Shown here: piece by piece, positions 44,520-53,232 of the stretch | How the letters are laid out: each line of letters opens with the position of its first letter | Position numbering within the stretch: the first letter of the stretch is position 1 | Source: Xylanibacter muris | Lineage (GTDB): Bacteria > Bacteroidota > Bacteroidia > Bacteroidales > Bacteroidaceae | Length of the DNA stretch: 54,958 nucleotides | Reading direction: 5' to 3' | NCBI RefSeq assembly: GCF_013166605.1 | Contig: NZ_JABKKF010000016.1 | Coordinates: 1 to 54,958, forward strand | Notes under the pieces: generated by a model | What the model saw: only the letters and a program-made list of their open reading frames with translations | Database searches by the model: none | Told to the model about the DNA's origin: nothing | Program-made: the position numbers and the translations under genes

Positions 44520-45038
44520 ATGATAAGATATATTTGTTTATCCTTGTTGGGCTTATTATTAATGTACACAGGAAATATTGCTGCTGAGGTTATTGACAAC
44601 AAACATATTGTGTGTGGGAATGACTGTCCTGATCTGCAAAAAGGAAATAACAATGACAAGAAAAATCATTTTAGTCCTGAAGCATTCCAAAAAGAACTTG
44701 AGGCATTTATAGTTCGTGAGGCCTCTCTTACCCCTAATGAGGCAGAGAAATTCTTCCCGCTTTATCGTGAAATGGGTAAAAAGCAACGGGAGATATTTAA
44801 TAAAATAAGGCATATAAACCGTACACGTCCTTCTGATAGTAATGAATATAAAAAATGTGTGACAGAACGCGATAAATTGGATATTGAATTAAAAAAGATT
44901 CAGCAGACATATCACAATAAGTTCTTCACCGTTTTGTCTGCAAAGAAAGTATTTGAAGTATTAAGGGCAGAAGACCTTTTTCACAGACAAATGCTTAACA
45001 AGCGCAACAATACTCCAAGAACAAAAAAAGGAAGATAA
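44520..45038 (+). CDS. Spy/CpxP-like periplasmic helical protein
   Basis: The product is 172 residues with a signal peptide (about 1-22, LLGLLLMYTGNIAAE). The rest is helical and highly charged, with LTPNEAEKFFPLYREM and YHNKFFTVLSAKKVFEVL, the pattern of LTxxQ-type Spy/CpxP relatives found downstream of Bacteroidetes ECF sigma genes. It may sense or relieve envelope stress. It is the last gene of the operon; a strong terminator follows 43 nt downstream. Confidence 0.6.
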   Translation: MIRYICLSLLGLLLMYTGNIAAEVIDNKHIVCGNDCPDLQKGNNNDKKNHFSPEAFQKELEAFIVREASLTPNEAEKFFPLYREMGKKQREIFNKIRHINRTRPSDSNEYKKCVTERDKLDIELKKIQQTYHNKFFTVLSAKKVFEVLRAEDLFHRQMLNKRNNTPRTKKGR

Positions 45039-45080
45039 TAAAAGGTTTCATTAGTTATATATTATATTCTGATTTTCCAG

Positions 45081-45121
45081 GATGGAGAACTCATTAAAGT
45101 TTTGAGTTCTCCATCTTTTTT
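45081..45121 (+). terminator. Terminator of the sigma operon, overlapping the nth 3' end
   Basis: A 13-bp perfect stem, GATGGAGAACTCA (45081-45093) with TGAGTTCTCCATC (45103-45115), is followed by TTTTTT. The stop codon of the convergent nth gene (45096-45094) lies in the loop. Confidence 0.85.
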
Positions 45122-45741
45122 GCACAGAATCTTTCTATGCCGCATTTATCACAATTAGGTTTTCTTGATGTACATACATATCTCCCATGAAGTATGAGCC
45201 AATGATGTGCGCGCGGAATATCTTCATCCGGTATGTTTTTTATCAGTTCCTGCTCGACTTTTAACGGTGTGTTTGCCCTTGACGACACTAGCCCCGTTCT
45301 ATGGCTTACTCTATACACATGTGTGTCGACAGCCATTGTTGACTTACCGAAAGCCACAGCCTGGATGACATTTGCCGTTTTTCTGCCAACCCCCGGAAGT
45401 GACAGAAGCTCATCTAATGAGTCTGGAATCTCTCCATTGTATTTTTCTGTTATTATCCTTGCTGTCTGAACAAGATGTTTAGCCTTTGCATTGGGGTATG
45501 AAATACTACTGATATATTCAAGTATATCCTCCGGTTCTACCTTGGACATGGCTAAAGGAGTGGGATAGTGTATGAATAAATCCTTAGTAACCATGTTTAC
45601 ACGCTTGTCAGTACACTGCGCACTTAATATTACAGCAACAAGAAGCTGGAAATTGTTTCCAAATTCCAGCTCTGTGTTCACTTCCGGCATTTCCTTTTGG
45701 AAATACTCTATAATTCTTTTATATCTTTCGTATCTTCGCAT
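45094..45741 (-). CDS. nth: Endonuclease III
   Basis: ATG 45741 gives 215 residues starting MRRYERYKRIIEYF. The helix-hairpin-helix is in LPGVGRKTANVI with the catalytic Lys, the catalytic Asp lies in MAVDTHVYRVS, and the [4Fe-4S] loop is CTSRKPNCDKCGIERFC. It removes oxidised pyrimidines and nicks abasic sites. The chosen start leaves 1 nt after the stop of the SDR gene (TGATATG); the frame stays open 11 codons further, but those residues overlap the SDR gene and are not family-like. Its last codons form one arm of the convergent terminator. Confidence 0.93.
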   Translation of the reverse strand: MRRYERYKRIIEYFQKEMPEVNTELEFGNNFQLLVAVILSAQCTDKRVNMVTKDLFIHYPTPLAMSKVEPEDILEYISSISYPNAKAKHLVQTARIITEKYNGEIPDSLDELLSLPGVGRKTANVIQAVAFGKSTMAVDTHVYRVSHRTGLVSSRANTPLKVEQELIKNIPDEDIPRAHHWLILHGRYVCTSRKPNCDKCGIERFCAKKMENSKL

Positions 45742-45742
45742 A

Positions 45743-46555
45743 TCACATTGCAAAGGCATTAAATCCTCCGTCAACTACGGCTACTGTACCTGTTACAAAT
45801 TTTGACGCATCACTCATAAGATAGTGTATGGTACCGCAAAGCTCATCCGGATTACCCATTCTTCCAAACGGAGTCTGCCGTATCACATCATTTCCACGCT
45901 CTGTATATGAACCGTCAGGATTTGTAAGCAATGCACGGTTCTGTTCTGTTATGAAGAAACCAGGAGCAATGGCATTAACCCTTATGCCCTCACCGAATTT
46001 CTTTGCACATTCTGTCGCCATAAAGGCTGTAAAATTGCTTATTCCGGCTTTTGCTGCCGCATATCCGCATACACGTGTCATCGGACGAAATGCAGCCATT
46101 GACGAGAAATTGATTATGCTTCCTTTTCCTTGTTTTACCATAGGTTTTAGAAAAACCTGTGTCGGTATAACTGTTCCGGTAAGATTAAGACTGAGTACTG
46201 TCTGGAACTGTGAAGCCTCGAGGTCAAAAAAGTTCTGATCTGGGGCGATAGTCGCACCTTTCATATTTCCTCCGGCTGCATTCAATAATGTGTCTATCTT
46301 CCCATATTTCGCAATGATGTCGTCACAATTATTCTGTACAACTTCCTGATTCATCACGTCGGTCTTCATAAATTCACATGTTCCACCTGCGTTTCTGATA
46401 TCTTCGGCTATAGCATTTCCTACATCTTCCTTACGTCCTAAGATTATTACTTTTGCACCGTTTAGTGCCAGATATTTGGCAATAGCACGTCCCAAAACGC
46501 CTGTTCCTCCTGTGATTACGGTCACATTGTCTTTTATATCAAAAAGGTTTTCCAT
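45743..46555 (-). CDS. SDR oxidoreductase, probable D-mannonate/fructuronate oxidoreductase
   Basis: The product is 270 residues. The NAD(P) site is TGGTGVLGRAIA, followed by NAAGG, the catalytic Ser in INFSS and YAAAKAG with Tyr and Lys. The last segment, VVDGGFNAF, is standard. It is the SDR type that replaces classical UxuB in Bacteroides and Bacillus, linking D-fructuronate and D-mannonate. The tight pairing with uxuA (59-nt gap, same strand) supports that role. Confidence 0.82.
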   Translation of the reverse strand: MENLFDIKDNVTVITGGTGVLGRAIAKYLALNGAKVIILGRKEDVGNAIAEDIRNAGGTCEFMKTDVMNQEVVQNNCDDIIAKYGKIDTLLNAAGGNMKGATIAPDQNFFDLEASQFQTVLSLNLTGTVIPTQVFLKPMVKQGKGSIINFSSMAAFRPMTRVCGYAAAKAGISNFTAFMATECAKKFGEGIRVNAIAPGFFITEQNRALLTNPDGSYTERGNDVIRQTPFGRMGNPDELCGTIHYLMSDASKFVTGTVAVVDGGFNAFAM

Positions 46556-46614
46556 GACATTTCATTTTTATTGGTTATAATTTTTTATTAAGATTCTATT
46601 TATTGATTATACAA

Positions 46615-47814
46615 TCAGTCGAAAAATCCCGGCTGCTTATACTCAATACCCAACTCTCTGTCTACAGTGGCAAGTATACCCTGTACTTGGCCCATTGCAA
46701 ACATGCGTCCGAGGAAGCTATATCCGGCATTGTATCCACGTTCTTCGTCACCAAGCATTGTCATGCCATGATCTACGCGCATAGGAAGATTCGGATTTAT
46801 CTGTTCGAAGATCCGTGCCAGTTCAATAAGGTCGGCACGTCCTCCAAGATGTGATGCTTCCGTAAAATCACCGTTTGGGAAGATATGACATGAACGCATG
46901 TGTACAAACCATGTTCTTGAAGCATATTTTTTTGCCAACTCCGTTATATTGTTATGTTTTCCGGCAGATAGTGAGCCTGCACAGAAAGTAAGGCCGTTGT
47001 GCGGGTTGTCTACAGCATTTAAGAACCAATTTATATCTTCATCGCAAGTAACAATGCGCGGAAGTCCCAAGATCTGAAATGGTGGGTCATCAGGATGCAC
47101 ACACATATACATGTCATATTCCTCACATGTGGGCATGATGGCTTCAAGGAAGTATTTCATATTCTCACGCAACTGTTCCTTCGTGATTCCTTTGTATAGT
47201 GAAAGTAATTGTCTGAACAATTCTACAGGATGTTCATCATCTTCAGTAATGTTTCCACTTACAAACCCCTGTGTTTTTACTATTATTGTATCAACAAGGT
47301 TATGGTCATCTTCCGGTGTCATTGTCTGCTTCAGCCTTTCCACTTCCGCAAGTACTTCCGGTGACCATTCCTTTTCCGCTCCTTCACGTTTCAGAATGCA
47401 AATGTCAAAATAAGCAAACTGAACATGAGAGAAGAACAGGTTTGTCGTTCCGTTGGCATTAGGATGACTAAGGTCCGTGCGTGCCCAATCGAGTACAGGC
47501 ATAAAGTTGTAGCATACGGTATGTATACCTTCCAAAGAAAGGTTTTTAAGGCTTTCCTTATAGTTTTCGATGAGTCTGTCACGATCTTTTCCTGCATATT
47601 TGATGCTTTCACATACCGGCAGACTTTCCACTACAGACCATCGCATGCCATAGCTTTCGATATAAGTTTTCAGGTCATTAATCTTCTCACGTGTCCAAAC
47701 CTCTCCGTTTGGTACGTCATGAAGGGCCGTAACGATACCCTCCACTCCGATTTCTTTTAGCATGGCAAGAGTGATTTTATCATTCTTGCCAAACCATCTC
47801 CAAGTTCTTTCCAT
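46615..47814 (-). CDS. uxuA: Mannonate dehydratase
   Basis: The product is 399 residues. It starts MERTWRWFGKNDKITLAMLK, the conserved UxuA N-terminus with the RWFG loop. Metal and substrate residues lie in CVHPDDPP, TFCAGSLS, FVHMRS and MRVDHGMTML. It converts D-mannonate to 2-keto-3-deoxygluconate in glucuronate breakdown. The first gene of a minus-strand set uxuA, SDR, nth. Confidence 0.94.
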   Translation of the reverse strand: MERTWRWFGKNDKITLAMLKEIGVEGIVTALHDVPNGEVWTREKINDLKTYIESYGMRWSVVESLPVCESIKYAGKDRDRLIENYKESLKNLSLEGIHTVCYNFMPVLDWARTDLSHPNANGTTNLFFSHVQFAYFDICILKREGAEKEWSPEVLAEVERLKQTMTPEDDHNLVDTIIVKTQGFVSGNITEDDEHPVELFRQLLSLYKGITKEQLRENMKYFLEAIMPTCEEYDMYMCVHPDDPPFQILGLPRIVTCDEDINWFLNAVDNPHNGLTFCAGSLSAGKHNNITELAKKYASRTWFVHMRSCHIFPNGDFTEASHLGGRADLIELARIFEQINPNLPMRVDHGMTMLGDEERGYNAGYSFLGRMFAMGQVQGILATVDRELGIEYKQPGFFD

Positions 47815-47864
47815 GTGTCTATTATACTTTATTTAGTAGTAAAATGTTATTATTTTATTTTTTG

Positions 47865-47872
47865 CAAAGTTA
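47865..47872 (-). promoter_or_regulatory. uxuA -7 element
   Basis: TAACTTTG on the minus strand, about 50 nt before the uxuA start. The -33 region is weak. Confidence 0.45.
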
Positions 47873-47908
47873 ATCAAATTAATTATATTACAGGGTTAAT
47901 ATAATGTT

Positions 47909-47944
47909 AAAAAAAACGCCTTGAAAGTCTAAACTCTCAAGGCG
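47909..47944 (-). terminator. proS terminator
   Basis: CGCCTTGA (47917-47924) pairs with TCAAGGCG (47937-47944), and eight T follow on the minus strand (47916-47909). Confidence 0.85.
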
Positions 47945-48002
47945 ACGTAAATAAATCCTTTACACAGGAATATTGGAATATTCCTTGGTTTCATTTGCAA
48001 TT

Positions 48003-49484
48003 CTAATAGCTGCGGGCAATAATAACCCTATACTTTGCAGGCTTTCCGCTAACCATGTCCAAACCTTCCGTCTGTTCGTAGGCAAAAGGTACACAACGTA
48101 TTGTTGCCTGAGTTTCTTCTTTTATCCTTGCCTCGGTTTCAGCTGTTCCGTCCCAGTGACAAAGGAAGAATCCACCATCTTTCACACGCTCCTTGAACTC
48201 ATCATAATTATCACATACGTAAACACGTTTATCGCGTTCCTTGCGTGCCTTCTCAAAAATACTGTTCTGAATATCATCAAGAAGATTCTCAACATATTCC
48301 ACGATTCCGTCAATAGAGACGGTCTCTTTTGTAAGGGTGTCACGGCGCATAACCTCCAATGTTCCGTTCTCAAGGTCTCTTCCTCCCATCACAAGACGTA
48401 CGGGCACACCTTTCAATTCATAGTCGGCAAACTTGAATCCCGGACGTTTATTGTCCGCATCGTCATATTTCACTGTGATTCCATGCGCGCGTAATGCCTC
48501 TATGACAGGTGTCAGTTTCTTTGTAATAGCAGCAAGCTGCTCTGCACCTTTTGTTATAGGGATGATTACAACCTGTATCGGAGCGAGTTTGGGCGGCAGT
48601 ACAAGACCGTTGTCATCAGAATGAGTCATTATAAGTGCCCCTATAAGGCGTGTTGACACACCCCATGATGTGGCCCAGACATATTCCGGCTTGTTTTCTT
48701 TATTCAAATATGTGACATCGAATGCTTTTGCAAAGTTTTGTCCCAGGAAGTGGCTGGTACCGCTTTGGAGGGCTTTTCCGTCTTGCATCATCGCCTCAAT
48801 GGTATATGTGTCAAGTGCACCGGCAAAACGCTCCGTCTCGCTTTTTACTCCTTGCAGTACGGGTACAGCCATCCATTTTTCCGCGAAATCGGCATAAACA
48901 TGCAACATTTTTCTTGCCTCTGCCTCTGCCTCTTCGCGTGTCGCATGTGCGGTATGTCCTTCCTGCCAAAGAAATTCACTTGTACGCAAAAATGGACGAG
49001 TCCTCATTTCCCATCTCATCACATTGCACCACTGATTGCACATAAGAGGAAGGTCACGCCATGAATGTATCCAGTTTTTATATGTATTCCAAATGATTGT
49101 CTCTGATGTAGGACGGATGATCAGTTCCTCTTCAAGTTTTGCCGAGGGGTCAACTTCAACACCGCTTTTGTCTTCTTTCGCCTTTAGGCGATAGTGTGTC
49201 ACAACAGCACATTCTTTGGCAAAACCTTCAACATGCTCAGCCTCTTTAGAAAGGAATGATTTGGGAATCAGAAGCGGGAAGTATGCATTCTGGGCACCAG
49301 TTTCCTTAAACATTTTGTCAAGTTGCTGCTGCATCTTTTCCCATATGGCATAGCCATAAGGCTTTATAACCATGCAGCCTCTTACGGCAGATTGTTCCGC
49401 AAGGTCTGCCTTTACAACCAAATCATTGTACCATTGGCTGTAGTTTTCCGCACGCTTTGTTAATTCTTTTAATTCTTTTGCCAT
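48003..49484 (-). CDS. proS: Prolyl-tRNA synthetase (archaeal/eukaryal-like type)
   Basis: The product is 493 residues, the short form without the editing insertion. Motif 2 lies around [20 protein letters not shown], the proline site around [15 protein letters not shown], and motif 3 near [20 protein letters not shown]. The anticodon-binding and C-terminal zinc-like domains follow; the end YRVIIARSY, with a terminal Tyr, is typical of this type. Confidence 0.95.
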   Translation of the reverse strand: MAKELKELTKRAENYSQWYNDLVVKADLAEQSAVRGCMVIKPYGYAIWEKMQQQLDKMFKETGAQNAYFPLLIPKSFLSKEAEHVEGFAKECAVVTHYRLKAKEDKSGVEVDPSAKLEEELIIRPTSETIIWNTYKNWIHSWRDLPLMCNQWCNVMRWEMRTRPFLRTSEFLWQEGHTAHATREEAEAEARKMLHVYADFAEKWMAVPVLQGVKSETERFAGALDTYTIEAMMQDGKALQSGTSHFLGQNFAKAFDVTYLNKENKPEYVWATSWGVSTRLIGALIMTHSDDNGLVLPPKLAPIQVVIIPITKGAEQLAAITKKLTPVIEALRAHGITVKYDDADNKRPGFKFADYELKGVPVRLVMGGRDLENGTLEVMRRDTLTKETVSIDGIVEYVENLLDDIQNSIFEKARKERDKRVYVCDNYDEFKERVKDGGFFLCHWDGTAETEARIKEETQATIRCVPFAYEQTEGLDMVSGKPAKYRVIIARSY

Positions 49485-49513
49485 AATATTTTTCTTAATC
49501 TAAAATTTGCTTG

Positions 49514-49521
49514 CAAAAGTA
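49514..49521 (-). promoter_or_regulatory. proS -7 element
   Basis: TACTTTTG on the minus strand, 29 nt before the proS start; it fits TAnnTTTG. Confidence 0.45.
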
Positions 49522-49563
49522 CAAAAAAAACTTGAAAAGTGGGAATTATTTAAATAAATAGAT

Positions 49564-49571
49564 TACCTTTG
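49564..49571 (+). promoter_or_regulatory. -7 element of the OmpA-family gene
   Basis: TACCTTTG lies 47 nt before ATG 49619. No clear -33 element. Confidence 0.5.
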
Positions 49572-49618
49572 CACCGCAATTTTTTATTAATTAATAACTC
49601 AATAAAATTAGGTAGAAT

Positions 49619-50293
49619 ATGAAGAAAATCAAGATTTCAGCATTCATCCTTTGTCTTGGTATTGTCCTTGCAGGATGCAACAACACACAGAAAGGTGCGG
49701 GTATTGGTGCCGGAGGCGGTGCTTTGTTAGGTGCTATAGTAGGTAAGCTGGCTGGTAATACTGCTGTAGGTGCAGCTGTAGGTACTGCCGTAGGTGCAGG
49801 AACAGGTGCTATTATCGGCAAACACATGGATAAGGTTAAGGCGCAGGCCCAGCAGGTTCAGAACGCGCAGGTTCAGGAAGTTGAAGACGCGAACGGTCTT
49901 AAAGCTGTGAAGGTTACATTCGATTCCGGTATACTTTTTGCCACAAATAAGGCAGAATTGAACGCTGCGGCAAAGAATTCTCTTGTAAAATTCTCTAATG
50001 TATTGAAGCAGAATCCATCCTGTGACGTTGCGATATACGGTCATACCGACAACACCGGTAACGATGCCATCAACCAGCCTCTTTCCGTAAACCGTGCAAA
50101 CAGTGTGGCTAATTATTTGAAGAGCTGTGGCGTTTCTTCTTCTCAGATTAAGACTGTAGAGGGGCAGGGGTCTACAAATCCAGTTGCCGACAATTCTACA
50201 GCTGCCGGGCGTACACAGAACCGCCGTGTGGAGGTTTACATGTATGCAAGCCAGGATATGATAAAGGCTGCAGAGAACGGTACGCTTAAATAA
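49619..50293 (+). CDS. OmpA-family lipoprotein with glycine zipper
   Basis: The product is 224 residues. The lipoprotein signal ends LAGCNN. A glycine-zipper segment (about residues 28-68, GIGAGGGALLGAIVGKLAG) can insert in membrane. The C-terminal OmpA domain binds peptidoglycan: VTFDSGILFATNKAEL, YGHTDNTG, and the end GRTQNRRVEVYM. It tethers the outer membrane to the cell wall. It lies 45 nt upstream of mtgA. Confidence 0.9.
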   Translation: MKKIKISAFILCLGIVLAGCNNTQKGAGIGAGGGALLGAIVGKLAGNTAVGAAVGTAVGAGTGAIIGKHMDKVKAQAQQVQNAQVQEVEDANGLKAVKVTFDSGILFATNKAELNAAAKNSLVKFSNVLKQNPSCDVAIYGHTDNTGNDAINQPLSVNRANSVANYLKSCGVSSSQIKTVEGQGSTNPVADNSTAAGRTQNRRVEVYMYASQDMIKAAENGTLK

Positions 50294-50338
50294 TCTTTTT
50301 CTGGAATTAAAAAACAGCTCAGGATATCTGAATTACAG

Positions 50339-51049
50339 ATGTTTATTGTTTTAAAAAGAATAAAAGTTATACTTAAATGGATGGTGGGTGCGTTTTTCGC
50401 TTCCACCATCCTTGCTGTTGTGGCATTTCGTTTCATTCCGGTTTATTTCACTCCTCTGATGTTTATCAGAGTGGCAGAACAAATTACAGACGGCCGTGAT
50501 ATACGCATGCGTCATCGCTGGGTTCCGCTGTCTGATATATCCCCAGAGTTGCCTTTGGCTGTTATTGCCAGTGAGGATTCCCGTTTCATGGAACATCACG
50601 GGTTTGATTTCAGGGCAATTGAGAAGGCTGTCGAAAAGAACAATAAAAATAAGGGCAAGCGCAAATTAGGCGCAAGCACTATATCCCAGCAGACAGCAAA
50701 AAATGTTTTTCTTTGGCCGGGACGGACATGGGTGAGAAAAGGATTTGAAGCTTATTTTACCGTGCTCATAGAACTTATGTGGAGCAAAGAGCGTATAATG
50801 GAAGTATATCTTAATTCTATTGAAATGGGAGAGGGGATTTATGGCGCAGACGCTGTGGCAGAGTGGCACTTCAAATGCCGTGCAAAAGATCTAAGCAGTT
50901 CTGAATGTGCTTTAATTGCTGCAACATTACCTAATCCGCGTAAGTTTGATTCATCAAATCCAAGTAAATATATAAGAAAGCGGCAACGGAAAATTGAAAG
51001 GGAGATGAGATTTGTAAGGAAGGCATTAAATGATAAGGAAAATAAATGA
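50339..51049 (+). CDS. mtgA: Monofunctional peptidoglycan glycosyltransferase
   Basis: The product is 236 residues of GT51, with one N-terminal membrane helix (about 12-33). The catalytic Glu79 is in [14 protein letters not shown], followed by [20 protein letters not shown] and the second conserved Glu in [13 protein letters not shown]. It polymerises lipid II into glycan strands, without a transpeptidase domain. Co-transcription with the OmpA-family gene is likely. Confidence 0.93.
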   Translation: MFIVLKRIKVILKWMVGAFFASTILAVVAFRFIPVYFTPLMFIRVAEQITDGRDIRMRHRWVPLSDISPELPLAVIASEDSRFMEHHGFDFRAIEKAVEKNNKNKGKRKLGASTISQQTAKNVFLWPGRTWVRKGFEAYFTVLIELMWSKERIMEVYLNSIEMGEGIYGADAVAEWHFKCRAKDLSSSECALIAATLPNPRKFDSSNPSKYIRKRQRKIEREMRFVRKALNDKENK

Positions 51050-51127
51050 ATGGTGAAAGATAATATAGACAATTACATTAATGCAAAATGTTTTCTATAG
51101 GAATACAGATATCAGACAACAAATATT

Positions 51128-51156
51128 AAGAGTGTATTTTGGCTAAATACACTCTT
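51128..51156 (+). terminator. Palindromic hairpin between mtgA and the M64 gene
   Basis: AAGAGTGTATTT (51128-51139) pairs perfectly with AAATACACTCTT (51145-51156) across TGGCT. It is the same GTGTAT..GGC..ATACAC unit as the array at 31266-31364 and may serve as terminator for the convergent genes mtgA and M64. Confidence 0.6.
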
Positions 51157-51211
51157 TAGTTGCCGGATTCAATATAGATGTAAGTTTAGTCTGTTAAATT
51201 ATTTGCCCTTG

Positions 51212-52444
51212 CTATTCTGTATAAAACCTTATAAGTCTTGTCAGTGCCTGTCTGCATACGACACAGAATTCCGGCACGTCATTTGTTTTCATACGGCAAT
51301 TTTCCACACCGCGGAAGACCCCTTTGCTTTGGTATCCGCCACCTTCCACAAATCCGGCCTTACCTTCTTCTACAAGGTTTTCCCATTTATCTCTGAAATC
51401 GTGCTTTGTTGTAAGGTTTGGTTCCCATGGCTCCGTGTCGGAAAAATACATCGGGTCGTCATTTCCATAGTCATACTCATCACCCAAACCTCCGAAGCTA
51501 TGCCCGAATTCATGTACAACAACAGGCTTGAAATATTTTCCTTTTGTATATGACAGGTTATAAGAATTATAAATGCCACCTCCTCCGTATTTATCTGTAT
51601 TCACCAATATAATAATATGCTCATAGGGCACACCTGCAAGCAGGTCATGAAGTTTCTTAAGGTGAAGGGTTGTCAAGTATCGGTCGCTATAGAACGTGTC
51701 AAAGTGTGAATCGAGTGCTGTTTTGCGCCATATATTGTTGGCGGGTTCACTTGTTCCGCTGTCTTCGGAGACTGATCTTACTGCAACAATGTTGAATTTA
51801 TCTCTCATAGACTTGAACGGTTCATGACTGAAAAGTGCGTCTGTTGCAGTTTTTGCATCATTTATATAGTCATCCATCTGCTCCATAGTGTATCCTTCGG
51901 CCACGTATGCGATATTGATACAGTTTGTTGTATCGCCAGCCGCATGAATGGTTGTATAAGGCGTGACATTTCTGAATCCGATGCGTCTTATCAGTATATC
52001 TTGCGGATTCACTATGTGTGTTGCCTGCGCCACGATTCTATTGTGGTAGTCATAGAGTTCGACTTTTACTCTTATTTTGTTTTTAGGAAATGGAACAAGA
52101 AATACATTCTCGAATGATTTTCCTGTATGTTTTGCCTCTGCCGTAGCTATCCATTCCTGAAACAGTGTGGAAAAAGAATGCTTGTAAATTATTTCATTAG
52201 TCATATAGTCTGTCACGGTTATTTGCCCGTTACCTTTTAGAGGAAGTTCATTAAGATGCTTACGTCTGCCATACCATCTTGGTTCCAAATTAAGCTCATC
52301 AACAAAAATATTGTAATTGCTTGCATCACCAGCAAAAATATAATTAAGTCTTAACGTGCTGTCACAGAAATGTGCATTAAACCCCTGTGCCTTAATATAT
52401 GTTCCAAGACACAATAAAATAAATGTAAATATACTTTTTCTCAT
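51212..52444 (-). CDS. Secreted M64-family metallopeptidase
   Basis: The product is 410 residues with a signal peptide (MRKSIFTFILLCLGTYIKAQ). An N-terminal beta domain (about 21-150) precedes the peptidase, whose zinc site is HEFGHSFGGLGDEY (311-324: His311, Glu312, His315, with Asp322 as probable third ligand). Relatives in gut Bacteroides are called IgA peptidase M64 by homology; the substrate here is unknown. Cysteines near the end (ENCRMK ... CVVCRQ) may form disulfides. Periplasmic or secreted. Confidence 0.85.
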   Translation of the reverse strand: MRKSIFTFILLCLGTYIKAQGFNAHFCDSTLRLNYIFAGDASNYNIFVDELNLEPRWYGRRKHLNELPLKGNGQITVTDYMTNEIIYKHSFSTLFQEWIATAEAKHTGKSFENVFLVPFPKNKIRVKVELYDYHNRIVAQATHIVNPQDILIRRIGFRNVTPYTTIHAAGDTTNCINIAYVAEGYTMEQMDDYINDAKTATDALFSHEPFKSMRDKFNIVAVRSVSEDSGTSEPANNIWRKTALDSHFDTFYSDRYLTTLHLKKLHDLLAGVPYEHIIILVNTDKYGGGGIYNSYNLSYTKGKYFKPVVVHEFGHSFGGLGDEYDYGNDDPMYFSDTEPWEPNLTTKHDFRDKWENLVEEGKAGFVEGGGYQSKGVFRGVENCRMKTNDVPEFCVVCRQALTRLIRFYTE

Positions 52445-52540
52445 ATTGCTATATATTTATTAAAAACCATGTTCTGAATAAACGCTTTGCTCCTGCATAA
52501 TGAAAGTAAACATTGTTTCTGCATTCAAAATTCTGTTTCT

Positions 52541-52918
52541 TCATGGATGAATGTCTGTTTCACCCATCAGTTTTCTTATGTATTCACGATTCCAGTCATC
52601 AATATGCATTTTCATATTGTCATAGGCAAGTATATCTATGTCCATTTTTATTATCATACGCATAGACTCCTCCCTTTTACGCCCACAAGTTTGTTCGATA
52701 TTCTTCAGTTCGTTTTCCAGCTCGTGGATGTCCAGTTCCGTTTCCGCCCTAATAACGGCATTCAGGAATTTTCCGGAATCCATGCCGATAGGGTCTGTCC
52801 ACAAGAAATCAGAACATATCTCATTATCCAATATGTCACCAAGCATTTTCTTTGCATGCCTCATGTTTTCATGATGGTTTATATTTGTTCCTATTGCCAG
52901 AATAACTTTGTGTGCCAT
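52541..52918 (-). CDS. folK: 6-hydroxymethyl-7,8-dihydropterin pyrophosphokinase (short form)
   Basis: The product is 125 residues, shorter than the usual 155-160. It starts MAHKVILAIGTN, then FLNAVIRAETELD, and the metal-binding end IIKMDIDILAYDN, where the family has R.(I/L)DIDIL. It transfers pyrophosphate from ATP to the pterin in folate synthesis. Short HPPK-like forms are common in Bacteroidales; the loop GRKREES is present. Confidence 0.78.
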   Translation of the reverse strand: MAHKVILAIGTNINHHENMRHAKKMLGDILDNEICSDFLWTDPIGMDSGKFLNAVIRAETELDIHELENELKNIEQTCGRKREESMRMIIKMDIDILAYDNMKMHIDDWNREYIRKLMGETDIHP

Positions 52919-53164
52919 TTTATTATCGGTTTTAATACTAAAGCCATAACTCCAAGATATTATTCTATATTTCGGATACCATGAATATTATTCTTCAAAG
53001 GTACTATATTTTTTGTTAACACGGGCTTTTATTATTGAAAATAAATAAAGTTTATATTGTGCGCAATATCTTTACGAATGAATTCTCTGTATAAAGAACG
53101 GATAATGAATTTGATTTAATAGTGTAAATTAATTATAAAAAAACGACATTAGGATATATAAAAA
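52919..53164. other. Divergent intergenic region folK-xylB
   Basis: It holds a folK -7 box, TACCTTTG (53003-52996, minus strand), without a clear -33 element. CATTAGGA at 53147-53154 is the first of two direct repeats before xylB. No gene is visible. Confidence 0.45.
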
Positions 53165-53196
53165 ATTGTACGTTAGGAAAAATATAACTACATTTG
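53165..53196 (+). promoter_or_regulatory. xylB-xylA promoter with possible operator
   Basis: ATTG (53165-53168), a 20-nt spacer and TACATTTG (53189-53196). CGTTAGGA at 53171-53178 lies between the two elements and repeats CATTAGGA at 53147-53154, 24 bp upstream, which could be a regulator site. Confidence 0.55.
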
Positions 53197-53232
53197 TAAT
53201 TGAAACTTAAAACCAAAATATAATCTCTGAAT

